Below, one piece after another: positions 5,228 through 11,485 of a stretch of DNA of 11,485 bases; the first letter of the stretch is position 1, and every line of letters begins with the position of its first letter. A program made the translations under genes and the position numbers. This stretch comes from Saliniplasma sp051745305 (GTDB lineage Archaea; Thermoplasmatota; Thermoplasmata; Halarchaeoplasmatales; Halarchaeoplasmataceae), in assembly GCA_051745305.1 (NCBI GenBank), contig JBNJDY010000050.1, positions 1 through 11,485 of the forward strand, read 5' to 3'. The notes below the pieces were generated by a model. It did no database searches and had not been told where the DNA came from. It saw nothing but the letters and a program-made list of their open reading frames with translations.

Positions 5228-6424
5228 ATGAAAATCCGGTTTTCCCCTCGATATAAATTACTCCTATCTTTATTCCTCATACTCTTACTTTTAATATTAC
5301 CAACATCTATTGCAGTTCAACCTGCTCCCGATTTTACCGTTCCTACTACATCAAATGATGAATTCACCCTATCTGAACAGCAGAAGCCCGTGGTCCTAGA
5401 ATTCATGACTCCTCTTTGCATTCAATGTAGGGAAGTCGAGGAGATCTTGAAAGACCTGCATCCCGAGTATGGCGACGAATTCACTTTCCTTTCCATCGAT
5501 ATAGATGGCAATTCCATCGATTATTTAAAAGATTTAAAGGAAGACCGAACCGTACCATGGGAATTAGCTAGCGATGACGCTGACTTGTTCTCAACCTACC
5601 AGGGAACTGCTGTTCCCATGTTGATCATGATAGACCCAGAGGGTTATATCACCTATGAAAAAAGAGGTGTCCCCTCCGAAAGCGAATTGACAGAAGAGTT
5701 CGATAAAGTTTTAGAAGGAACAGCTGAAAGATCAGATCTTAGAGAATATGGAATATACACAATTGCGATACTTGGTGGATTCGCATCATTCTTCTCACCG
5801 TGTTCATTCCCATTACTACCTTCCTACGTGGCATATTACATAAGACCGGACGGGGAAAATAAAGACCAGACCGGTCTTTCAATGGGTATCAAAGCATCAC
5901 TTGGCATAGTCCTGGTATTTGGAATAATCGGTGTGATAGCAGTCAGTGGGGGAAGATGGTTAGCGGAGTACATACCTTACCTGGAATTGATCGTCGGAAT
6001 ATTGATATTGGTACTTGGTATATTCGTCCTTACAAACATCGATATCGGTGGACATCTTTCAAAAAATCTAAGAAAGTTAAAAGGTCAATTAAAAATGAAT
6101 TCTAGTAAAAGCAGTAAAGATTCATCACCTTTCTTATACGGTCTCGGTTACGGAGCTTCATCCGCAGGATGTACAGCCCCGGTTTTCATAGCGGTGATAT
6201 TATCATCATGGTTATCCCAAGGTCTCCATGGCGCCATAATCGTACTACTGCTTTATCTGATAACCATGTCGATACTGATGATCATATTCTCCATGCTAAC
6301 CGTGCGTTTCAAAAATATTTTACAAAGAAAGCTGAGCGAAGCTTCTGTATGGATCAGCAGAATCTCTGGGATTGTTTTAGTTATAGCAGGTTCGTACCTA
6401 GTTTATAGTTTTATCATGCTTTAA
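5228..6424 (+). CDS. Thioredoxin-CcdA fusion, thiol-disulfide transporter (DsbD-like)
   Basis: 398-residue membrane protein that should pass reducing equivalents from cytoplasmic thioredoxin to extracytoplasmic thiols. Residues 10-30 are a signal-anchor helix. Residues 32-168 are an outward-facing TlpA/thioredoxin-like domain with active site PLCIQCRE (C64, C67) and cis-proline loop TAVPM (P130). Residues about 174-396 form a six-helix CcdA domain carrying both family cysteine motifs: SFFSPCSFPLLPSYVAYY (C192) and GASSAGCTAPVFIA (C315). A Lys/Ser-rich loop (about 279-300) separates helices three and four. Compared with bacterial DsbD, whose thioredoxin domain follows the membrane domain, the order is reversed. 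It diverges from the metal regulator and converges, three bases apart, on the beta-helix gene. Clients could be cytochrome c, surface proteins or the CGYC protein at 1555; no cytochrome maturation gene is in view. Confidence 0.93.
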   Translation: MKIRFSPRYKLLLSLFLILLLLILPTSIAVQPAPDFTVPTTSNDEFTLSEQQKPVVLEFMTPLCIQCREVEEILKDLHPEYGDEFTFLSIDIDGNSIDYLKDLKEDRTVPWELASDDADLFSTYQGTAVPMLIMIDPEGYITYEKRGVPSESELTEEFDKVLEGTAERSDLREYGIYTIAILGGFASFFSPCSFPLLPSYVAYYIRPDGENKDQTGLSMGIKASLGIVLVFGIIGVIAVSGGRWLAEYIPYLELIVGILILVLGIFVLTNIDIGGHLSKNLRKLKGQLKMNSSKSSKDSSPFLYGLGYGASSAGCTAPVFIAVILSSWLSQGLHGAIIVLLLYLITMSILMIIFSMLTVRFKNILQRKLSEASVWISRISGIVLVIAGSYLVYSFIML

Positions 6425-6427
6425 AAT

Positions 6428-8203
6428 TCAGTGAACATTCCAAATCACACTATCATCGCCGGAGTTGTGGATCCAGTAACCTCTTCCCTTTTCAAAGATC
6501 ACTTCACTGGGCTCAATATATTCGATAAAATATTCCCTAGAACCATTATAAGCTCCCACTACATCAACTTCATTCGGTAATTCACTACCAGAAACACCAT
6601 TCATTGTTGCGATACCGACCATGTTCCAACCTGGTTCCAACTCCACTAAAGTTCTAGTTGGAACAATACCTGTGAAATTCAACTCTTGCTGTTCTTTAAC
6701 GTTTATCCATAAGCCCATACTCCGATCAAGTGTTATCGGTTCGTTAAAATGGGCATCCCTACCTGGAACGAAGCTCATCCAACGACTGTCTTCTCTAGAA
6801 TAATACATAATTTTTTCATAATCTATTGAGTATAAAAATTCTTCTAACTCTACTTCTCCCATTTCGATCCCGAATGAAACAAAATTCCATCCTCCTGAAT
6901 CGTTATTCAGTTCGATAACATTATTGGATCTCACAAATTCATCCATCAAGGGATTGGGATCTAAATCGTGATAACCATATCCTTTATCGTCGGAAGGATG
7001 TGGAACTCCTGTATCACCTACTCCGTCTTCTGCTGTACTACCTCCATTACCGTTGTCATCTCCACCATAATCACTCCAATGATTTCCGTTTCCAAACCCA
7101 TCTGTCCATGAATTGATCCTAGAAGATCCATCTACTGAATAAACCTGGAATGTATTGTTAACGAAATTATTATGATGGAACGTATTGTTCTCTGAGTTGA
7201 ATATATCCAATCCCCGGTAATTCTTCCTAAGATCGTTGCCATATATTTTATTGTTAGATGAGTAAGCAAGGGTGACACCGCTCTCAACTTTAGAAAGATC
7301 ATTATGCCTGATAGAAAATCCTGAACAATTTACAAGTATTATCTGTCCAGATATAAATTCTAAATCAACACTAGAATTATCAACGTAGTATTCCAATGAT
7401 CCATTAACAACATCATTCCCGTAAATCTCATGTGAATTCCAACCCACTTTATTATCACTCTCTATGTTGAGACCACTGTCCAGGGTGTTGTTAACAAATC
7501 TATTCCTAACAGATTCAAAAATATAAGCGCCTCTTTCGTTATCGGTAAAATCATTATCCAAAACACTTACATCTTCAGATCTGCTCAAATAAATCGAGTG
7601 ATATCTTGAAGATAAAATGGAATTGTCACTGATAGTGGTATTCTGAGAGCCGGATATCCTTAAACCCCGTTGCTCCGAATCGGTAACCGTGCAATCTTTA
7701 ACCAAGTTATTACTGTCTTGATAAAACATCACACCCGTTGAGCAGTTTTCAATATTAGCGTTTATAAGCGAGTTATATTCACTTTTAAAAAATACTACTC
7801 CTTTACCGCTTTCAGATACGTGTATACTGTTCAGATAATTACTATTCTCTACGACCTCTATTCCCACTTCGGAATGTTCCACAGAGATATTACCGATATA
7901 GCAATCATCCGCTTCCACTTTAACTCCGTAAGACTCACCACTTATCACTACTCCCTCTTCTCCTTCTACTGTCAATGGTTTATCGATCAGCACATCCTCC
8001 CCGTAAAGGCCTGATAAAACCTGTATTTCATCTCCCGATTCAGCTTCATCTACGGCATCCTGGATTTTAAGGTGATCTCCCTCACCTCCAGCATCTACGA
8101 TCAATACCTCACCTGAAGTTTCCATAGGGATTACAGTAAATGTTGATACAACTAGCAATGTTGTGAACAGTATCGTCCAAACCATTCTTCCATTAACATC
8201 CAT
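6428..8203 (-). CDS. Secreted right-handed beta-helix surface protein (NosD/CASH repeats)
   Basis: 591-residue exported protein. Residues 7-30 are the signal peptide (MVWTILFTTLLVVSTFTVIP). The opening IVDAGGEGDHLKIQDAVDEAESGDEIQVLSGLY (35-67) is the usual start of periplasmic copper-binding/pectin-lyase-like helices. Residues 78-360 are beta-helix coils with many N-N-x and GI/GV turns, for example YGNDLRKNYRGLDIFNSENN. Then comes the Asp/Asn/Gly-rich segment GFGNGNHWSDYGGDDNG (369-385), typical of archaeal NosD-like proteins, ending DLDPNPLMDEF. The last 155 residues hold two lobes starting SGGWNFVSF (437-444) and EPGWNMVGI (523-531), a module I associate with archaeal surface proteins. There is no C-terminal membrane helix or lipobox, so it is either released or held non-covalently. 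Ligand or enzyme activity is unknown. ATG at 8203 was chosen; M7 at 8185 is an alternative that would trim only the n-region. Confidence 0.88.
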   Translation of the reverse strand: MDVNGRMVWTILFTTLLVVSTFTVIPMETSGEVLIVDAGGEGDHLKIQDAVDEAESGDEIQVLSGLYGEDVLIDKPLTVEGEEGVVISGESYGVKVEADDCYIGNISVEHSEVGIEVVENSNYLNSIHVSESGKGVVFFKSEYNSLINANIENCSTGVMFYQDSNNLVKDCTVTDSEQRGLRISGSQNTTISDNSILSSRYHSIYLSRSEDVSVLDNDFTDNERGAYIFESVRNRFVNNTLDSGLNIESDNKVGWNSHEIYGNDVVNGSLEYYVDNSSVDLEFISGQIILVNCSGFSIRHNDLSKVESGVTLAYSSNNKIYGNDLRKNYRGLDIFNSENNTFHHNNFVNNTFQVYSVDGSSRINSWTDGFGNGNHWSDYGGDDNGNGGSTAEDGVGDTGVPHPSDDKGYGYHDLDPNPLMDEFVRSNNVIELNNDSGGWNFVSFGIEMGEVELEEFLYSIDYEKIMYYSREDSRWMSFVPGRDAHFNEPITLDRSMGLWINVKEQQELNFTGIVPTRTLVELEPGWNMVGIATMNGVSGSELPNEVDVVGAYNGSREYFIEYIEPSEVIFEKGRGYWIHNSGDDSVIWNVH

Positions 8204-8240
8204 TCAAACACATCGATGACCACGGCAACTAAGAAGGGTT

Positions 8241-8254
8241 TATAAAATTTTATA
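8241..8254 (-). promoter_or_regulatory. Putative TATA box of the beta-helix gene, perfectly palindromic
   Basis: TATAAAATTTTATA is a 14-base perfect palindrome 38-51 bases ahead of the minus-strand ATG at 8203, giving a leader of about 20 bases. Being symmetric it could also bind TBP in the other direction, but it lies over 70 bases from the release factor start, which has its own nearer box. Confidence 0.5.
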
Positions 8255-8282
8255 CGGTATCACTCTCCTGGCACTACGAAAC

Positions 8283-8293
8283 CTTTTTAATAC
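8283..8293 (+). promoter_or_regulatory. Putative TATA box of the prf1-argS operon
   Basis: CTTTTTAATAC lies 34-44 bases before the ATG at 8327 and is preceded by CGAAAC, which resembles a BRE. The predicted leader is about 10-15 bases and has no Shine-Dalgarno sequence. Confidence 0.5.
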
Positions 8294-8326
8294 CCCTGTT
8301 CTTCTAAACAATCGGTCCGATTTCAA

Positions 8327-9550
8327 ATGGAGATGTCAAAACGTCAGGAATACGATTTCAAGAAAGCCTTGGAAAAGATCAAAGAGATGAAAGGTAGAGG
8401 TACAGAACTTATTTCACTATACATACCCCCAGATAAACAGATATCCGATGTAGTTGCTTATCTAAGGGAGGAGATGTCAGAGAGTTCGAATATAAAGTCT
8501 AAATCGACCAGAAAACATGTTCAGAGTGCTTTAAAATCAATACTATCTAAATTAAAATATTTCAAAGAACCACCTAAGAACGGCGTAGTATTCTTCGTGG
8601 GTCACGTTTCAGCAACTGGTGATCAAACCGATATGGTCTCAGAAGCGGTAGAACCGCCTAGACACATCGAAACTTTCCTTTACAGGTGCGACTCAGAGTT
8701 CTACGTAGAACCTCTGAAAAAGATGATGGGGGAGAAAAAGAAATACGGTCTAATAGTCGTAGATAGGAGTGAAGCTACCATCGGTTTGCTCCATGGTAAA
8801 AAGGTTGAAACGTTAAAGAATATCCAATCATTGATACCTAGTAAGCATTCTAAAGGTGGTCAGTCCGCTCAAAGGTTCGAAAGACTCATCGAGGGAGCAG
8901 CACACAGCTACTTTAAGAAACTCGGAGATCTAGCAAATAAATTGCTTCTAAACGAAGATCTCGAAGGAGTTATCGTTGGGGGACCTGGAAGGACCAAAGA
9001 AGAGTTCGTGGAAGGAGATTACCTACATCATGAACTAAAAAACAACGTAATAGATACTTTCAATACTGGTTATACCGACGAGTACGGTCTAAAAGAGTTG
9101 ATGCAGAAAGCTCAAGATACTCTTTCAGAACTCGTCGTGATGGAAGAGAAGAAATTGATCAACCGTCTTATGGAAGAGATCAAAAAACCCAATGGAGGGT
9201 TGGCAGCTTATGGAGAAGAGGAGGTTGAACGTGCTTTACAGCTTGGAGCTGTTGACACTTTACTGATTTCAGAAGGATTGAACAAAGAACACATCATAGT
9301 CGACTGTCCCGAATGTGAATACGATAACGACCATATCGTAAAATCCAATAAAAAGAAACAGATGGATTGTCCTGAATGCGGCGCTCCTCTGGAGATCTCC
9401 GAAAGAAGAGATGTTGTAGATGAACTATATGAAAGGGCGGAACAAGTGGGTTCAGATGTTGAACTCATCTCTGACGAGTCAGAGGAAGGCAAACTACTCC
9501 TAGATGCATTCGGAGGTTTAGCAGCAATACTTAGATTTAGAATTTCGTGA
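8327..9550 (+). CDS. prf1: Peptide chain release factor aRF1
   Basis: Archaeal class 1 release factor that reads all three stop codons and triggers peptide release on the ribosome. 407 residues, the usual aRF1 length. Domain 1 carries NIKS (55-58) and the YRCDSEF form of the YxCxxxF motif (119-125), both stop-codon recognition elements. Domain 2 has the catalytic GGQ (177-179) in KGGQSAQRFERLIEGAAHSYF. Domain 3 contains GGPGRTKEEF (218-227) and a zinc-knuckle insertion with two CPEC pairs (327-330 and 348-351), as in archaeal homologues. It ends near LLDAFGGLAAILRFRIS, as expected. ATG at 8327 is the first possible start; an ATG two codons later (8333) is also possible. argS begins ten bases after the stop, so the two genes form an operon. 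Confidence 0.98.
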   Translation: MEMSKRQEYDFKKALEKIKEMKGRGTELISLYIPPDKQISDVVAYLREEMSESSNIKSKSTRKHVQSALKSILSKLKYFKEPPKNGVVFFVGHVSATGDQTDMVSEAVEPPRHIETFLYRCDSEFYVEPLKKMMGEKKKYGLIVVDRSEATIGLLHGKKVETLKNIQSLIPSKHSKGGQSAQRFERLIEGAAHSYFKKLGDLANKLLLNEDLEGVIVGGPGRTKEEFVEGDYLHHELKNNVIDTFNTGYTDEYGLKELMQKAQDTLSELVVMEEKKLINRLMEEIKKPNGGLAAYGEEEVERALQLGAVDTLLISEGLNKEHIIVDCPECEYDNDHIVKSNKKKQMDCPECGAPLEISERRDVVDELYERAEQVGSDVELISDESEEGKLLLDAFGGLAAILRFRIS

Positions 9551-9553
9551 GGA
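9547..9553 (+). promoter_or_regulatory. Shine-Dalgarno site of argS
   Basis: GTGAGGA overlaps the prf1 stop codon (TGA at 9548-9550) and ends seven bases before the argS ATG, suggesting coupled re-initiation. Confidence 0.5.
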
Positions 9554-9560
9554 TAGTAAT

Positions 9561-11255
9561 ATGGGTTATATACTCGATGAATTTGAGAATGAAATAGTCC
9601 GGGAGATTAAAAATACTTTAGATTTGGATGAACAAAAAGATATTCCGTTAGAGATTCCAGATGAGGAAAGAGGAGATTTCGCGTTACCGTGCTTCATATT
9701 TTCAAAACACTTAAAAAAATCACCTGATCACATTGCTGATGATCTTGTAGATAATATCAAATTAGAGTTAGGAACTGCTGAACAGGCGGGGCCTTATGTA
9801 AACTTTAAACTCAACAATAAACTACTGGTTAAAGAAACAATCGAGAAATGTCTAGAATACAAAGAATCTTTTGGAACATATCCCAATAAAAATGAGAAGA
9901 TCACACTAGAACATACAAGCGCAAATCCCAATGGACCACTACACGTCGGAAGAGCAAGGAATCCTATTATCGGTGACACCCTATCACGAGTTTACAAAAA
10001 AATGGGGTATAAAGTAGAACGACAGTATTTTGTAAACGATATCGGAAGACAGATGGCTATCTTTACTTGGGGAACTTTGAATATAGAAGAAGATGAACTT
10101 CCAGAACCTGAGCGAGATAAAATTGATTATCAGATGGTAAGATATTATCAAAAAGCTAATTCTCTGCTCGAAGAGAACCCTGGTATCGAAGACGAAGTTC
10201 GGGGTATAATACACGCGATGGAACAGGGAGATGAAGACATCTTAAACATATTTAGGAAAAATGCTGAGAAGATACTGGAAGGTGTTACCAGATCCCTGGA
10301 AAGACTTAACATCCAATTGGATAGTTTCAAGAATGAGTCTGATTTTGTAGTCGATGGTTCTGTCGATAATTTAGTGACTAAAATGGACAAGATCGATTCC
10401 TGTAGAAGGGAAGATGGTGCCCTTTTCTTTGAGAAGGATGGTAGAAAAACTTTCCTCACCAGAGATGATGGTACCAATCTTTACCCCGCCCGAGATCTTG
10501 CATACCATATGTGGAAGGCGGAACGGGCTGACTCCCTACTTAACATATTGGGAGAGGATCATAAACTGCACGGTAAGTTCTTAAAAAACGCTCTAAAGGC
10601 GCTCGACATCGAACCGATACCTGCGGTCGTTTTCTATTCTTTTGTGAGCTTTGAAGGGCAGGAGATGTCTACACGTAAAGGCATTTACGTCACTTTAGAT
10701 GATCTGATGGATACGGCCCAAGAAAAAGCTAAAGATGAAATATTGAAAAGGAGAGATGATCTATCCGCAGAGGATATAGAAGATATCTCTGAGAAAGTGG
10801 GTATGGGTGCGGTCAGATTCAACATAATAAAAGTTCAGCCGGAAAAACCTATCGATTTCAGATGGGAGGAGGCCCTTAATTTCCAGGGGGATACTGGACC
10901 CTTCATACAATACACCTATGCTAGAAGCTGTGGAATTCTCAATAAATCTGATGAGAAAATAGATTTAGAAAAAGTGGATTTTAGTAAACTAAAAGAAGTA
11001 GGGGAAATCAAACTGATCAAAACCATGGCTAAGTTCCCTAAGATCTTAAGTGAAGTTCAAAAGCAGAATTCACCTCATAGATTAGCTAAGTATGGTCTCG
11101 AGCTAGCATCCGAGTTCAATCAGTTTTACAGAGATCATCATGTTTTAAAATCTACAAATAAAAAGAAAGAAAGAATCTTACTTGTAACCGCTTATAAATA
11201 TGTTTTAAAAAGTTTACTTGATACTTTAGGTATCGATGCTCCGGAATCTATGTAA
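9561..11255 (+). CDS. argS: Arginyl-tRNA synthetase
   Basis: Class I synthetase that charges tRNA-Arg. 564 residues, a normal length. The N-terminal Add-1 domain (about 1-110) includes the GDFALPCF segment (39-46). The ATP-binding signature is TSANPNGPLHVGRARN (119-134), with HVGR at the HIGH position, so the second histidine is an arginine. Then come YFVNDIGRQ (156-164), LYPARDLAYHMWK (307-319), ILGEDHKLHG (329-338) and the MSTRKG loop (369-374), the ArgRS form of KMSKS. The C-terminal helical anticodon-binding domain contains GDTGPFIQYTYARSCGIL (443-460) and ends with a DALRV-like region. The frame is intact. It lies ten bases behind prf1 in the same operon and is followed by a T-tract. The identification is secure. 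Confidence 0.98.
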   Translation: MGYILDEFENEIVREIKNTLDLDEQKDIPLEIPDEERGDFALPCFIFSKHLKKSPDHIADDLVDNIKLELGTAEQAGPYVNFKLNNKLLVKETIEKCLEYKESFGTYPNKNEKITLEHTSANPNGPLHVGRARNPIIGDTLSRVYKKMGYKVERQYFVNDIGRQMAIFTWGTLNIEEDELPEPERDKIDYQMVRYYQKANSLLEENPGIEDEVRGIIHAMEQGDEDILNIFRKNAEKILEGVTRSLERLNIQLDSFKNESDFVVDGSVDNLVTKMDKIDSCRREDGALFFEKDGRKTFLTRDDGTNLYPARDLAYHMWKAERADSLLNILGEDHKLHGKFLKNALKALDIEPIPAVVFYSFVSFEGQEMSTRKGIYVTLDDLMDTAQEKAKDEILKRRDDLSAEDIEDISEKVGMGAVRFNIIKVQPEKPIDFRWEEALNFQGDTGPFIQYTYARSCGILNKSDEKIDLEKVDFSKLKEVGEIKLIKTMAKFPKILSEVQKQNSPHRLAKYGLELASEFNQFYRDHHVLKSTNKKKERILLVTAYKYVLKSLLDTLGIDAPESM

Positions 11256-11286
11256 AAAATAATTAAAAAAATAAAGGGTTTTTATT
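11256..11286. terminator. AT-rich convergent terminator region
   Basis: Between the convergent argS and the downstream membrane-protein gene lie a plus-strand TTTTTATT (11279-11286) and, read on the minus strand, two T-runs (complement of about 11254-11271). Each could end one of the transcripts in the hairpin-free archaeal manner. Confidence 0.45.
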
Positions 11287-11292
11287 AGAGTT

Positions 11293-11485
11293 TTACTGGA
11301 ACTTCTCTTTGTAGAAATACAATCCTACAGTAACACCGATTATGATTATTGGTACCAATGCGTAAATTAAGTATCTACGCCATGCAGGTGGTTCTATATT
11401 TACATCGAGTTGTAACGTATTTTCTACCTGTAGTTCTTCAGGTTCTTCAGCGTCAACAACAGTTACGTTCATTGTCATGTCCTCA
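11293..11485 (-). CDS. C-terminal membrane anchor of a surface protein (partial)
   Basis: The frame is open to the window edge: codons for Glu-Asp precede the Met at 11478, so this is most likely the 3' end of a longer gene rather than a 61-residue protein. Visible are an extracellular, acidic beta-strand-like stretch (MNVTVVDAEEPEEL, then NTLQLDVNIEPPAW), one membrane helix (YLIYALVPIIIIGVTVGLYF) and a short charged cytoplasmic tail (YKEKFQ). The Arg-Arg just before the helix and the basic tail leave orientation slightly open, but an outside N-terminal part with a single C-terminal anchor fits archaeal surface proteins. No function can be given. It converges on argS. Confidence 0.65.
   Translation of the reverse strand, partial: EDMTMNVTVVDAEEPEELQVENTLQLDVNIEPPAWRRYLIYALVPIIIIGVTVGLYFYKEKFQ

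Noticed and set aside
8201..8223. Short upstream reading frame (MCLNGC) in the leader of the beta-helix gene
   Set aside because: Six codons overlapping the main start in another frame, with no ribosome-binding site; expected by chance.
10668..10685. Apparent loss of the KMSKS motif in ArgRS
   Set aside because: MSTRKG is the form I would expect in many ArgRS proteins, so it is not a defect.
1..11485. tRNA or rRNA genes, CRISPR arrays, insertion sequences or phage genes
   Set aside because: No cloverleaf-like gaps, no spaced repeats, no transposase or integrase motifs; the spacers between genes are all under about 130 bases.

Overview
The window looks archaeal. The evidence is an archaeal-type alanyl-tRNA synthetase with an N-terminal four-cysteine motif, a class 1 release factor with NIKS and GGQ motifs and paired CPEC zinc knuckles (aRF1), an arginyl-tRNA synthetase with an MSTRKG loop, TATA boxes about 25-30 bases ahead of start codons on apparently leaderless genes, and a NosD-type beta-helix surface protein with the GNxWSDYGG tail common in archaeal secretomes. 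Proteins are acidic and the DNA is moderately AT-rich. A euryarchaeal lineage, perhaps Thermoplasmatota or a relative, is my best guess, but the phylum cannot be fixed by eye.

Layout. 1-1452 (minus) is the N-terminal half of alaS, cut by the window edge. 1555-2154 (plus) is a secreted, membrane-anchored thioredoxin-like protein (CGYC). 5140 down to 2159 (minus) is a four-gene operon: a divergent DtxR/MntR-type regulator, a metal-binding lipoprotein (ZnuA/TroA type), an ABC ATPase (ZnuC type) and an ABC-3 permease (ZnuB type). 5228-6424 (plus), divergent from the regulator, is a thioredoxin-CcdA fusion. 6428-8203 (minus) is a secreted beta-helix protein. 8327-9550 (plus) is prf1 (aRF1), followed 10 bases later by argS (9561-11255). 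At the right edge is the C-terminal membrane anchor of a surface protein on the minus strand. No tRNA, rRNA, CRISPR array, insertion sequence or other mobile element was seen, and no stretch longer than about 130 bases lacks a gene.

How the genes fit together. The middle of the window (1555-6424) pairs a metal importer with two extracytoplasmic thiol-redox proteins. CcdA would carry reducing equivalents across the membrane to its own thioredoxin domain, and possibly to the anchored CGYC thioredoxin. The importer regulator and the CcdA gene diverge from one 87-base spacer, which holds two TATA boxes and a perfect 6-7-6 inverted repeat beside the regulator start. The outer parts hold translation genes (alaS, prf1, argS).

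Most notable points. (1) The metal-binding lipoprotein appears internally rearranged: the DPHIW metal-ligand segment that normally lies mid-protein after the His-rich loop sits at the extreme N-terminus, bounded by near-identical 11-base direct repeats, and is missing from its usual place. (2) The DtxR-type regulator has lost most family metal ligands but carries a Cys-rich tail. Together these suggest an unusual metal-uptake and thiol-redox locus.
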